Shown piece by piece: positions 16,655 to 25,590 of a DNA stretch of 64,000 nt; the first letter of the stretch is position 1, and every line of letters begins with the position of its first letter. Source of the stretch: VRUE01 sp035318745 (GTDB lineage Bacteria > Actinomycetota > Thermoleophilia > Solirubrobacterales > 70-9); contig DATHEA010000031.1 of the NCBI GenBank assembly GCA_035318745.1, positions 62,001-126,000 of the forward strand, given 5' to 3'. The notes beneath the pieces are model-generated. The model was not told where the DNA came from and did not search any database. It saw only the letters and a program-made list of their open reading frames with translations. Made by a program: the position numbers and the translations under genes.

Positions 16655-16670
16655 AGTAGCACTTTCTACT
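16655..16670. promoter_or_regulatory. Inverted repeat in the divergent dehydrogenase/hydratase promoter region
   Basis: AGTAGCACTTTCTACT has 5-bp arms AGTAG/CTACT and lies midway between the two divergent starts. The MerR-type regulator encoded at the end of the hydratase operon is a natural candidate to bind it; this is inference. Confidence 0.35.
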
Positions 16671-16706
16671 TTCAGCCCAGGCCTGCTTTCGGCTATGGTC
16701 CCGCCG

Positions 16707-17489
16707 ATGGACTATGAGGTCGTCAAGTACGAGGTCGCCGAGGGGGTAGCCACGGTGACCCTCAACAACCCGGAGAAGCGCAACATGCTCTCCGGTCAGA
16801 TGCTGACCGAGCTGGTCGACGCGATGAAGCGGGCGCGCAACGACGAGGAGGCACGGGCGGTCGTGCTCACCGGTGCCGGCGACAAGGCCTTCTGCGCGGG
16901 CGCCGACCTTGGTGGCTTTGCCGCCGACATGCCGCTCGTCGCCAAACACTTCGCCTCCGACCTCTTCCTCGAGTTCTTCCGGCTGATGCCGCGCCTCGGC
17001 AAGCCCTCGCTGTGCGCGGCCAACGGCCACGTGCTGGCGGGAGGGATGGGCCTGGCCCTCTCCTGCGACCTGCTGATCGCCAAAGAGGGCGCCACCTTCG
17101 GTACGCCGGAGATCAACGTCGGCGCCTTCCCCTACATGATCATGGCGATCATCTACCGCAACGTCCCGCGCAAGAAGGTCAACGAGATGATGTTGCTGGG
17201 CGAGCGCCTCAGCGCCGAGCAGGCGGTCGAGTGCGGGCTCGCCAACAAGGTCGTGCCGGTCGCTGAGTTCGATGTCGCCGTGGCCGATTGGGCCGGCAAG
17301 CTCGCCTCGAAGAGCCCGGTGCTGATGCGCCTCGGCCACGACGCGATGTACCGCCAGCAGGACATGGCCGTGGACGACGCGCTCGATTACCTGCGCTCGC
17401 AGCTCTCGCTCACCTTCTCGACCGAGGACATCGTCGAGGGCGTCACCGCATTCTTCGAGAAACGCGATCCGCAGTGGAGGGGCAGGTAA
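16707..17489 (+). CDS. Enoyl-CoA hydratase/isomerase family protein
   Basis: About 260 residues, crotonase fold. VTLNNPEKRNMLSGQM near the start, GDKAFCAGADLGGF (oxyanion-hole GAD) and NGHVLAGGMGLALSCDLLIA are diagnostic. The residues following (GTPEINVGAFPYM) keep the conserved Glu. It would hydrate enoyl-CoA made by the divergent dehydrogenase. The ATG at 16707 matches the family N-terminus; another ATG lies at 16695, neither with a strong ribosome site. First gene of a five-gene operon to 21885. Confidence 0.9.
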   Translation: MDYEVVKYEVAEGVATVTLNNPEKRNMLSGQMLTELVDAMKRARNDEEARAVVLTGAGDKAFCAGADLGGFAADMPLVAKHFASDLFLEFFRLMPRLGKPSLCAANGHVLAGGMGLALSCDLLIAKEGATFGTPEINVGAFPYMIMAIIYRNVPRKKVNEMMLLGERLSAEQAVECGLANKVVPVAEFDVAVADWAGKLASKSPVLMRLGHDAMYRQQDMAVDDALDYLRSQLSLTFSTEDIVEGVTAFFEKRDPQWRGR

Positions 17490-17491
17490 GA

Positions 17492-19075
17492 GTGGCCGAG
17501 GAGAAGAACTTGCTTCCGGGCACCGCCCCGCTCGGGGATCTGACCGAGCAACTGCATGAGCGGCGCGAGAAGGCGAAGCTGGGTGGCGGCGAGGAGAAGA
17601 TCGCCAAGCAGCACGAGCGCGGCAAGCTGACTGCGCGCGAGCGGATCGCCCTGCTGGTCGACGAGGGCACCTTTGTCGAGATGGGGATCCACGGCCGGCC
17701 GCACTTCGCTCAGCGGGCGATGGACGGCAAAGAGGCGCCTGCCGACGGGGTCGTCACCGGCTGGGGCGACATCGACGGCCGCCCCTGCTGCGTCGCCGCC
17801 TACGACTTCACCGTGATGGCCGGCTCGATGGGGATGACCGGCGAGCTGAAGGTCACCCGCCTGCGGGAGATGGCGCTCTCCAAGCGGATGCCGTTCGTCT
17901 GGCTGCTCGACTCGGCCGGCGCCCGCATCCAGGAGGCGGCGGGCTCGCTCTTCGCCGGCTCCGGCCACCTCTTCCGCGAGGAGGTCGAAATGTCGGGCGT
18001 TATCCCGATGGTCGCGGCGATGATGGGCCCGTGTGCCGCCGGCACCGCCTACATCCCGGCGCTCTCTGACTTCGTGCCGATGGTCTCCGGACAGGGCGCG
18101 ATGGCGCTCGCCGGCCCGCACCTGACCAAAGCCGTCACCGGCGAGGACATCACGATGGAGGAGCTGGGCGGCGCCAAGGTCCACTGCCGCAAATCGGGAG
18201 TGGGGGACCTCGAGGTCAAGGACGACGAGGAATGCATCGCCAAGGTCAAGCAGTACCTCTCCTACTTTCCGGCCAACTGCGAGCAGAAGCCGCCGATCGT
18301 GGAGACCGCCGACCCTGACGATCGCACCTCGGAGAAGCTGCTGGAGATCGTCCCTGACTCTTCGCGCCAGCCCTACGACATGTACGACGTGATCGCCGAG
18401 ATCGTCGACGACGGCGAGTGGTTCGACATCAAGCCGAAGTTCGCCAAGACGTTGATCACCTGCTTCGCCCGTTTCGGCGGCCAGCCGGTCGGGATCGTCG
18501 CCAACCAACCCAAGCAGCTGGCCGGGATTCTCGACAACGACTCAGCCGACAAGGCGGCGCGCTTCATCAACCTCTGCGACGCCTTCAACGTGCCACTCGT
18601 CTTCCTCCAGGACGTGCCCGGCTTCATGGTCGGGGCGAAAGTAGAGCACGCCGGGATCATCCGTCACGGGGCGAAGATGCTCTACGCGGTCAGCCGCGCC
18701 ACGGTGCCGAAGGTGACCGTGATCGTCCGCAAGGCTTACGGCGCCGGCTATTACGTGATGTGCGGCAAGGCCTACGAGCCTGACCTGATCGTCGCCTGGC
18801 CCGGAGCCGAGATCTCGGTGATGGGCGCGGAGGGCGCGGTCAACATCATCGGCCGCTCGGCGATCGAGGCCTCCGACGATCCGGACGCCACCCGCGAGGC
18901 GATGCTGAATGCGGTCCGCGAGCAGATCGACCCCTACATCGCCGCCGGCAACGCGGTGATCGACGACATCATCGACCCTAGGGAGACCCGGCCGACGATC
19001 GTCAAGGCGCTGCGCATGGCGAAGAACAAACACGTGACGAAGCCGAAGAAACGCCACGGGGTGATGCCGGTATGA
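17492..19075 (+). CDS. Acyl-CoA carboxylase carboxyltransferase (beta) subunit
   Basis: 527 residues, two-domain carboxyltransferase of the propionyl-/methylcrotonyl-CoA carboxylase type. N-terminal KIAKQHERGKLTARERI and LLDSAGARIQEAAGSLF, and C-terminal FLQDVPGFMVGAKVEHAGIIRHGAKM and RKAYGAGYYVMCGKAY, are conserved. It moves CO2 from carboxybiotin to an acyl-CoA. GTG start, 2 bp after the hydratase stop. No biotin carboxylase is encoded nearby; a biotinyl carrier domain is found at 127-339. The stop overlaps the next ATG. Confidence 0.92.
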   Translation: MAEEKNLLPGTAPLGDLTEQLHERREKAKLGGGEEKIAKQHERGKLTARERIALLVDEGTFVEMGIHGRPHFAQRAMDGKEAPADGVVTGWGDIDGRPCCVAAYDFTVMAGSMGMTGELKVTRLREMALSKRMPFVWLLDSAGARIQEAAGSLFAGSGHLFREEVEMSGVIPMVAAMMGPCAAGTAYIPALSDFVPMVSGQGAMALAGPHLTKAVTGEDITMEELGGAKVHCRKSGVGDLEVKDDEECIAKVKQYLSYFPANCEQKPPIVETADPDDRTSEKLLEIVPDSSRQPYDMYDVIAEIVDDGEWFDIKPKFAKTLITCFARFGGQPVGIVANQPKQLAGILDNDSADKAARFINLCDAFNVPLVFLQDVPGFMVGAKVEHAGIIRHGAKMLYAVSRATVPKVTVIVRKAYGAGYYVMCGKAYEPDLIVAWPGAEISVMGAEGAVNIIGRSAIEASDDPDATREAMLNAVREQIDPYIAAGNAVIDDIIDPRETRPTIVKALRMAKNKHVTKPKKRHGVMPV

Positions 19076-19968
19076 GCTCGTTCTCCGACCCAGTCGTGAT
19101 CAGCTGCTCGATCAGCGGCGTGATCGCCAACCGCGACCAGTGCCCGGCGATCCCCTACACGCCCGAGGAGTACGCGGCCGAGGCTCGGCGCGCGGTCGAC
19201 GAGGGCGCCTCGCAGATCCACATTCATGCCCGCAAACCGGACGGCACGCCCTCTTATGAGGTCGAGGATTTCAAGGCGATCACCGAGGCGATCCTGGCCG
19301 AGGTAGGCGACGTGATCGTCAACTACTCGACCGGGGCGATCGGCATCCCGATCGAGAAGCGGATCGAGTATCTGCGCGAGTGCAGGCCCGACGTGGCCGC
19401 GCTGAACATGAGCTCGATGAACTACGCCAAGTACTCCTCGCGGCGCAAGGACTTCGTCTTCAAGGCGGTCTTCGAGAACAGCTTCGACACGATCATCGAG
19501 TTCCTCACCGCGATGCGCGACCTCGGGATCAAGCCCGAGCACGAGTGCTTCGACGCGGGCCACGTGGCCAACCTCGACCCGCTGATCGACATGGGCCTGC
19601 TGGAGCGGACGCCGCTGCAGATCTCCCTTGTGATGGGGGTCAACGGTGGCATCCGCCCGACGCCGCGCAACGTCGCCTTCATGTCGGAGCAGATCCCGGG
19701 CGGAGCTGAAGGCGAGAACCAGTGGCAGACGATCGGCATCTCCCGCGACCAGTGGAAGTTGCTCGGCGCGGCGCTGGTGCTGGGCGGCAACATCCGCGCC
19801 GGGGTCGAGGACAACCTCTACCTGCCCAACGGTGAGATGGCGAAGTCGAACGGCGAGCTGATCGCCAAGGCGCGCCAGATGGCCGAGGACGTCGGCCGCC
19901 GCGCGGCTACGGTCGCCGAGGCTCGCGAGCTTCTGGGGGTCCCCAAGCGTGAGCGATCTGCCGCTTAG
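19072..19968 (+). CDS. Beta-keto acid cleavage enzyme (BKACE, DUF849 family)
   Basis: 298 residues, TIM-barrel. Conserved stretches: AARRAVDEGASQIHIHARKPDG (zinc-binding H-x-H), YSTGAIGIP, ALNMSSMNY, ECFDAGHVAN and LVMGVNGGI. BKACEs condense a beta-keto acid with acetyl-CoA to give acetoacetate and a new CoA thioester, as in 3-keto-5-aminohexanoate cleavage. ATGA overlap with the carboxyltransferase gene and 20-bp overlap with the CoA-transferase gene indicate tight coupling. The actual keto acid is unknown. Confidence 0.87.
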   Translation: MSSFSDPVVISCSISGVIANRDQCPAIPYTPEEYAAEARRAVDEGASQIHIHARKPDGTPSYEVEDFKAITEAILAEVGDVIVNYSTGAIGIPIEKRIEYLRECRPDVAALNMSSMNYAKYSSRRKDFVFKAVFENSFDTIIEFLTAMRDLGIKPEHECFDAGHVANLDPLIDMGLLERTPLQISLVMGVNGGIRPTPRNVAFMSEQIPGGAEGENQWQTIGISRDQWKLLGAALVLGGNIRAGVEDNLYLPNGEMAKSNGELIAKARQMAEDVGRRAATVAEARELLGVPKRERSAA

Positions 19969-21184
19969 CGACGTCAAGGTCCTCGACCTGACCCGGCTCC
20001 TCCCCGGCGGCTTCTGCTCGCTGCTGCTGGCCGACCTCGGTGCCGAGGTGCTGAAGGTCGAGGACACCGGGATGGGCGACTACATCCGCTGGGCGCCGCC
20101 CTACTACGGGAGTGAGGAGCAACAGGAGCTGGGCACGCGCTCGGCGCTCTACCTCTCGCTCAACCGCGGCAAGCGCTCTGTCCGCCTCGACCTCAAGAGT
20201 GAGGCGGGCTGCGAGGCCTTGGTGCGCTTGGTCGAGAAATACGACGTCATCCTCGACGGCTTCCGCCCCGGCGTCCTCGACAGGCTCGGCGTTGGCTACG
20301 AGCGCATGCGCGAGGCAAACCCGGCGATCGTCTTCTGCGCGATCACCGGCTACGGCCAGGACGGTCCCTATGCCCAGCGTGCCGGGCACGACATGAACTA
20401 CCTCGGCCTGGTCGGGCTGCTCGGCCTGACCGGCGCCAAGGATGGCCCGCCGGTGCAGTCGGGCGGCCAGATCGCCGACCTCGGCGGCGGCGCCCTGATG
20501 GCCGCCTTCGGCGTGATGGCGGCACTGCACGAGCGCCGACGCTCGGGCGAGGGCCAGATGGTTGACGTCTCGATGGCCGACGGCGCGCTCTCCTGGCTGG
20601 CGATGGTCGCTGGCCGTTACTTCTGCGATGGCGAGGTGCCGCGGCGCGGCGAGCAGCAGCTCGCCGGCGGGCTGCTCTGTTACCTGCCCTACGAGGTCGC
20701 CGACGGGTGGATCAGCTGCGGCGCCCTGGAGCCGAAGTTCTGGGCCGCCTTCTGCAACGGAGTCGAGCGTCCCGACCTGATCGAGGTGCAATTCGACGCG
20801 CCCGGCTCCGACGCCTGGCGCGAGGTCGCCGAGGTCTTCCGCTCGCGCACGCGCGACGAATGGCTCGCCTTCAACGACGAGCACGACTGCTGCATCGAGC
20901 CGGTCCTCGACGTCGGTGAGGCGCTCGACTCCGAGCTGGTGCGGGCGCGCCAGATGGTGACCGCGATCGAGCAGCCCGGACTGGGGACTGTGCGCCAGCT
21001 CGGCGTCCCGGTGAAGATGAGTCGCACCCCAGGCGATCCCACCCGGCCGGCGCCGGCTTTCGGCGAGCACACCGACGAGGTCCTGCACGAAGTGGGCTAC
21101 AGCGACGAGGAGATCGCGGCGATGGTGGAGTCCGGCGCGGTGGCCGGTCCGAGTGCCGACTCCGCGGCCACCTTCCGAGCATGA
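19949..21184 (+). CDS. CaiB/BaiF family (class III) CoA-transferase
   Basis: 411 residues. VLDLTRLLPGGFCSLLLADLGAEVLKVE at the N-terminus, LNRGKRSVRLDLKSEAG and the GHDMNYLGLVG segment with the catalytic-type Asp are family III CoA-transferase features. It exchanges CoA between acyl donors and a free acid, which would activate the substrate or product of the BKACE step. GTG start inside the preceding gene's last codons; its end overlaps the MerR start by ATGA. Confidence 0.9.
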   Translation: MSDLPLSDVKVLDLTRLLPGGFCSLLLADLGAEVLKVEDTGMGDYIRWAPPYYGSEEQQELGTRSALYLSLNRGKRSVRLDLKSEAGCEALVRLVEKYDVILDGFRPGVLDRLGVGYERMREANPAIVFCAITGYGQDGPYAQRAGHDMNYLGLVGLLGLTGAKDGPPVQSGGQIADLGGGALMAAFGVMAALHERRRSGEGQMVDVSMADGALSWLAMVAGRYFCDGEVPRRGEQQLAGGLLCYLPYEVADGWISCGALEPKFWAAFCNGVERPDLIEVQFDAPGSDAWREVAEVFRSRTRDEWLAFNDEHDCCIEPVLDVGEALDSELVRARQMVTAIEQPGLGTVRQLGVPVKMSRTPGDPTRPAPAFGEHTDEVLHEVGYSDEEIAAMVESGAVAGPSADSAATFRA

Positions 21185-21885
21185 GCGCCAGCGCCGAGAA
21201 GACGCTGCTCAAGATCGGCGAGCTGGCCGAGGCCTCCGGCGTGCCGGTGCCGACGATCAAGCACTACCTGCGCGAGGGGCTCTTGCCCGAGCCGGTCAAG
21301 ACGAGCCGCAACATGGCCTACTACTCACCCGAGTTCGTCGATCGCATCAAGCTGATCAAGCAGCTGCAGGAGGAGCGCTTCATGCCGCTGAAGGCGATCA
21401 AATCGGTGCTCGACGAAGACCCCGAGCGAGCTCGCGCAATGGTCGAGTTGGAGGATCGGATCCTCGAGCGGGCGCTGGGTGGCGAGCGCACCCGCACCAG
21501 CGCTGCCGAGGTGCGCGAGCGCTACGGCGTTCCCAAGGACGTCCTCGACCGGCTCGAGGAGATCGAGGTCCTCAGCCCCAACAGCCGCGGCTACTCGCCC
21601 TCGGACATCAAGATCATCGAGGCGATCGGCCGCTTCCGCGCCGGCGGCTACGACGAGCAGATCGGCTTCACCGTCTACGACACCCTGCGCTACAAGAAAG
21701 CGCTCGAAGAGCTGGTCAGCCAGGAGGTCGAGATGGTAATGGACCGCCTCGCCGGTGAGGTCTCGCCCGAGCGCGTGGTCGAGATGCTCGAATCCGGTTC
21801 CCAGCCCCTCCAGGACCTGATCGCCGCCCTCCACACCAAGCTGCTGGTGGCGGAGCTGGAGCGCCACCGCGCCAGCCGCGGCTGA
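21181..21885 (+). CDS. MerR family transcriptional regulator
   Basis: 234 residues. The N-terminal winged helix LLKIGELAEASGVPVPTIKHYLREGLLP and following YYSPEFVDRIKLIKQL are typical MerR; a long helical C-terminal region (E/R-rich, about 80-230) resembles a ligand-sensing domain, including a second helix-turn-helix-like repeat (TSAAEVRERYGVPKDVLDRLEEIEVL). No metal-binding cysteines are seen. Last gene of the 16707-21885 operon, so it probably controls it in response to an acyl-CoA or fatty acid. Confidence 0.87.
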   Translation: MSASAEKTLLKIGELAEASGVPVPTIKHYLREGLLPEPVKTSRNMAYYSPEFVDRIKLIKQLQEERFMPLKAIKSVLDEDPERARAMVELEDRILERALGGERTRTSAAEVRERYGVPKDVLDRLEEIEVLSPNSRGYSPSDIKIIEAIGRFRAGGYDEQIGFTVYDTLRYKKALEELVSQEVEMVMDRLAGEVSPERVVEMLESGSQPLQDLIAALHTKLLVAELERHRASRG

Positions 21886-21892
21886 GACTGGA

Positions 21893-21906
21893 CGAACACC
21901 TGTTCG
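21893..21906. promoter_or_regulatory. LexA (SOS) box upstream of the restriction-modification genes
   Basis: CGAACACCTGTTCG fits the Gram-positive/actinobacterial LexA consensus CGAACRNNYGTTCG at every position and is a perfect palindrome apart from the two central bases. It lies 30 bp before the GTG start of the methyltransferase gene and is followed by TATAGC, a possible -10. DNA damage would therefore be expected to derepress the pair. Confidence 0.65.
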
Positions 21907-21936
21907 TATAGCCGATCGTGTCAGTAGGGTGGCGGC

Positions 21937-23616
21937 GTGGCGGCCAAACAAGCAACGAGCGTCACGGCGAGAAAAGCACGCGGGGCCTTCTTTACGCCAC
22001 CGGAGATTGCCGAGTTTTTGGCGCGGTGGGCCATTGCGGAGCCCGATGATCGAGTGCTCGATCCGACCTGTGGCGAGGCGGTTTTCCTGCTCGCTGCCGC
22101 CGAGCGGTTACGCGCCGTAGGGGCCGATCCAGCCGCTAGAGGCCCGCTGCTCACCGGCATCGACATCGACGCGCCATCCCTTGCTGAATCCTGCAGCCTC
22201 CTCCACGACAAGGGTGTGGACGCTCCGAACCTGATCAACGCCGACTTTTTCGCAACGCACACCCCTGCCCAGATCGGCAGCAAGATCGGCTGGCAGGACG
22301 CCGTTGTCGGCAATCCTCCCTTTGTTCGATATCAGGCCTTCAGCGGAGACGTGAGGCGACGGGCGCTGGCAGCGGCGCTGGCACAAGGGGTGCGGCTGTC
22401 GAAGCAGACGTCCTCTTGGGCCCCAACGCTTGTCCATGCTTCGGCGTTCCTCAAGCCGAGTGGCCGGCTGGCGATGGTCGTTCCGGCTGAGCTACTGACG
22501 GTTCACTATGCCGAGCCGATCCGGCGCTGGCTTCGGCAGCGCTTTGCGGTTGTGAACTTGGTGATGTTTGAGCGGCTTCAGTTCCATGGAGCCGATGAGC
22601 AGGTGGTCTTGTTGGTTGCACACGGCCAGGGAACGTGTGATTCGTTCTCGCTCTACCACGTCGACGACGCCTCTGAGCTGGCGGAGGTGCATCCGCTCGA
22701 CGTGTTCAGCTCGAGCCCTGCCGCCGAAGGCAAGTGGTCAGACTTGGCTCTCTCCCTTGAGACCCGCCAATTGTTCAGGAGGGTCACTGCCCGGATGGAG
22801 ATCCTTGGCGATTACGGAAAGCTCGAGCTCGGCACGGTCACTGGTGCCAATGATTACTTCACCATGTCGGAGGCGACCCGCCACAGGTACGACATTGATG
22901 AGAGGCATCTGAAGCGGCTCAGTCCTCCGGGCACGCGACATCTGAGAAGCCTCTCGTTCACTCACGAGCAGTGGGAAGAGCTCAAGCTCACCGGAAAACG
23001 AGTGTGGCTACTGCACCCAAGCAAGGCTACGCAGGACCGCGGTGTAATGCGGTACATCAGGAGAGGTGAGCGCCTGAAGGTGAACAAAGCGTATAAGTGC
23101 ACCGTGCGCAAGCCATGGTGGCGCCCTCCGGTCGTTGCCGAGCCGGATCTGTTCTTCACTTACATGTCGCATAGATTCCCTCGGCTCATCGCCAACTCGG
23201 CGGGGACGACGCTGGTCAACTCGATGCACGGCGTTCGCGTCCGTCAAGGGCTGAAACGCGAAGCCCGCGACGCGCTGCCGCTGCTGGCGCTCAACTCAGC
23301 GACCCTGCTTGGCGCAGAGGTACTCGGCCGCTCTTACGGCGGGGGAATCCTGAAGATGGAGCCGCGCGAGGCGGCAGGACTTCCTATGCCATGTGTGGCA
23401 GAGCTGCAGAGTGCGTGGAAAACACTGAAAAGCCAAAAGGACGACCTCGACATCTCACTCCAGCAGGGCGAATGGGAAGCTGTCGTGACCACGGTCGACG
23501 GTGTACTTCTCGAAGAAGAGATGGGGCTGACGACGGACGAGGTCTCGATGCTGCGAGACGCCGGCGATCTCCTTCGTGCCCGCCGAACTCGCAAGAGCCG
23601 TCCCCGCGAGAGATGA
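21937..23616 (+). CDS. N6-adenine DNA methyltransferase of a restriction-modification system
   Basis: 559 residues. GAFFTPPEIAEFLARWA and VLDPTCGEAVFLLAAAERL (motif I, SAM binding) are followed by VVGNPPFVRYQ, the catalytic NPPF motif IV of gamma-type N6-adenine methyltransferases. The C-terminal half (about 290-520) should be the target-recognition region. GTG start. Codon use is less GC-biased than in neighbours, consistent with acquisition. The stop overlaps the next gene's ATG (ATGA), pairing it with the putative nuclease; a LexA box lies upstream. Confidence 0.85.
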   Translation: MAAKQATSVTARKARGAFFTPPEIAEFLARWAIAEPDDRVLDPTCGEAVFLLAAAERLRAVGADPAARGPLLTGIDIDAPSLAESCSLLHDKGVDAPNLINADFFATHTPAQIGSKIGWQDAVVGNPPFVRYQAFSGDVRRRALAAALAQGVRLSKQTSSWAPTLVHASAFLKPSGRLAMVVPAELLTVHYAEPIRRWLRQRFAVVNLVMFERLQFHGADEQVVLLVAHGQGTCDSFSLYHVDDASELAEVHPLDVFSSSPAAEGKWSDLALSLETRQLFRRVTARMEILGDYGKLELGTVTGANDYFTMSEATRHRYDIDERHLKRLSPPGTRHLRSLSFTHEQWEELKLTGKRVWLLHPSKATQDRGVMRYIRRGERLKVNKAYKCTVRKPWWRPPVVAEPDLFFTYMSHRFPRLIANSAGTTLVNSMHGVRVRQGLKREARDALPLLALNSATLLGAEVLGRSYGGGILKMEPREAAGLPMPCVAELQSAWKTLKSQKDDLDISLQQGEWEAVVTTVDGVLLEEEMGLTTDEVSMLRDAGDLLRARRTRKSRPRER

Positions 23617-24590
23617 CTAAGCCCGACGTCCTTTCAGAGCTCGATCACATCCTTGCCGGGGGAGACATCGCGTCTTCGCCGTGGGACCCGTCCGCCGACC
23701 CGGGGTCCGCAGACGGGGTAAGCAGGTACCAACCGGACTACGAGATGTTGGAGCGCCTGCTTGCAGTCCCAATCGAACAGGGCCATGCGGCCAAACAGCA
23801 GTCTGGACGGCTGGCGAAGTCGCTGGACGCGTACGTTGCCTACGAGTTACGGCGAGCGGGATTTCCAGAGTCCGCCGTTTTCCCTCGCGCCCAAATACCG
23901 CGTGTATTTCCAGCTGAGTTCGCACAGCTCGAGGAACACCTGCATGAGCTTGTATCCGCGATGACGACACATGAGACAAAGACGGGCGAACGTCTCAAGC
24001 CGGCCACCGTCCGGAAGGCTCTTGTTCGTCTCCGCAATTCACTGCCCGGGACTTCCAATTCAGAGGTTCTGGGCCGCTTTTATGTGAAGCAGGTGGATGT
24101 CGTGGTGTCCGACTGGCGTCGGGGTCCTGATGTCCTCGTTTCGGGTAAGAGCATGCTGAGCTCGTACCGAAACAATCTTAAAAATCGTTATGAGGAGGCG
24201 ATTGGTGAGGCGTACAACCTTCGCGACCGCTATCCGCTTGCGGCGATGGGCTACGCCTACATCGTGCGTAGCAACATCTTTGAGGAAGAAGGAGCACTTG
24301 AACTGCTTCGTGATCTTCTGGTTCGACTGCGCCGCCCAGACGGCCCGTTCGACGCGACCATGTTGCTGTTAGGTGAATGGACTGGCGATCCACCAAAGCT
24401 TGTTGGTGTCGATGATCCTGCTTCGACGCTGTCAGTTTCGCGTTTCTTTGAGGATCTGCTCAGCGCTGTGATGGACAACACTCCGGTTACGGTTCATCAG
24501 GAGATTCGACTCAGAAAGGAAGGAGAACGGTTGGGCGGCATGCCACCGAGTGACGAGGCAACTCCCGAGAGTGGGGAAGGACGCGGCTGA
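23613..24590 (+). CDS. Putative type II restriction endonuclease
   Basis: 325 residues, not assignable to a named family by eye. The core VKQVDVVVSDWRRGPDVLVSGKSM resembles a PD-(D/E)XK nuclease with Asp in one strand and a GK at the end of the next; it is followed by SSYRNNLKNRYEEAIGEAYNLRDRYP, helix residues common in REases. Position directly after, and 4-bp overlap with, the methyltransferase gene support a restriction role. AT-richer than its neighbours. Convergent with the epimerase gene with no gap. Confidence 0.65.
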   Translation: MTKPDVLSELDHILAGGDIASSPWDPSADPGSADGVSRYQPDYEMLERLLAVPIEQGHAAKQQSGRLAKSLDAYVAYELRRAGFPESAVFPRAQIPRVFPAEFAQLEEHLHELVSAMTTHETKTGERLKPATVRKALVRLRNSLPGTSNSEVLGRFYVKQVDVVVSDWRRGPDVLVSGKSMLSSYRNNLKNRYEEAIGEAYNLRDRYPLAAMGYAYIVRSNIFEEEGALELLRDLLVRLRRPDGPFDATMLLLGEWTGDPPKLVGVDDPASTLSVSRFFEDLLSAVMDNTPVTVHQEIRLRKEGERLGGMPPSDEATPESGEGRG

Positions 24591-25565
24591 TCAGGTGAGG
24601 CTGAGCTCGGCCAAGCCCTGCTCGTGGGTGACGATCGGCTTGTAGTCGAGCTCGGTGCGGGCCTTGGTTATGTTGATCGTGCACTCCTGGGTCAGCAGCC
24701 AGGAGCGGAAGGCGGTCATCGGCGGATCGCCTTTGAGCGGTAGGTGCTTCCAGGCCGCCTCGCAGACGCGAGCCATCGGCGCGGCGGCCCAGGCGGGGAG
24801 GCTGCGATCCGGCGGTTCGACCCCTTGGGTCTCCAGCATCGCGGTGACGAACTCCCGGAAAGTGACCCGCTCGCCGTCGGTGACGAAGTAGGCCTCGCCG
24901 GGCCCGCCTTTCTCGGCCGCCAGGACCAGGCCCTCGACGACGTTGTCGACATGAGCCGTGTCGGTGACGTTGCCGCCGCCGCCGATCCACGCCCATTTGC
25001 CCGCCTCGACCGCCTCGACCATGCCCGGCAGCAGCGTCGTGTCGCCCTTTCCCCAGACGAAGCGGGGTCGCACGACGACCGTCTCGAAGCCGTCTCGGTT
25101 TGCGTCCCGGACCTTTTGCTCGGCCCGCGCCTTGGTCGCCGGGTAGGGCGCTCGCGAGTCCGGTTGGAGGGGCGCCGTCTCGTCGACCTGGACCAGCGGC
25201 TCACCGGCCATCAGCGCCGCCTCCGTCCCGCAGTGGACGAAGCGCCGCACGCCCGCCTCGGCGCAGGCAGCGAGCACGTTGCGCGTCCCCTCGACGTTGC
25301 CGCGTTCGAAGTCCGCCCAAGGTCCCCACTCGCCCAGATGTGCGGCGAGGTGAAAGGCGACGTCGGCTCCGGCAGCAGCGGAGGCGAGCGACGCGCGGTC
25401 GACTATGTCGCCACGCACCGGCTCGGCGCCGATGGCCGCGACCCTCTCGGCGGAGGAGTCGGAGCGAGCCAGAGCCCTCACGGGGCGCCCTTCGCCGAGG
25501 AGCCGCTCGACCAACCGCCCGCCGATGAAACCGGATCCTCCCGTGACGAAAGCTGCCTCGACCAT
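24591..25565 (-). CDS. NAD-dependent epimerase/dehydratase (extended SDR)
   Basis: About 324 residues. FVTGGSGFIGGRLVERLL (TGxxGxxG) binds NAD(P); HLAAHLGEWGP, CGTEAALMAGE and the active-site YPATKARAEQ (YxxxK) follow, with VVRPRFVWGKGDT near residue 165. It resembles 3-beta-hydroxysteroid dehydrogenase or hopanoid-type sugar epimerases; the substrate is unclear. The ATG at 25565 starts the Rossmann strand exactly; upstream in-frame codons are not conserved. Divergent from the SDR at 25591. Confidence 0.83.
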   Translation of the reverse strand: MVEAAFVTGGSGFIGGRLVERLLGEGRPVRALARSDSSAERVAAIGAEPVRGDIVDRASLASAAAGADVAFHLAAHLGEWGPWADFERGNVEGTRNVLAACAEAGVRRFVHCGTEAALMAGEPLVQVDETAPLQPDSRAPYPATKARAEQKVRDANRDGFETVVVRPRFVWGKGDTTLLPGMVEAVEAGKWAWIGGGGNVTDTAHVDNVVEGLVLAAEKGGPGEAYFVTDGERVTFREFVTAMLETQGVEPPDRSLPAWAAAPMARVCEAAWKHLPLKGDPPMTAFRSWLLTQECTINITKARTELDYKPIVTHEQGLAELSLT

Positions 25566-25590
25566 CGAGGTCGATGTTAGCCTCGCCGCA

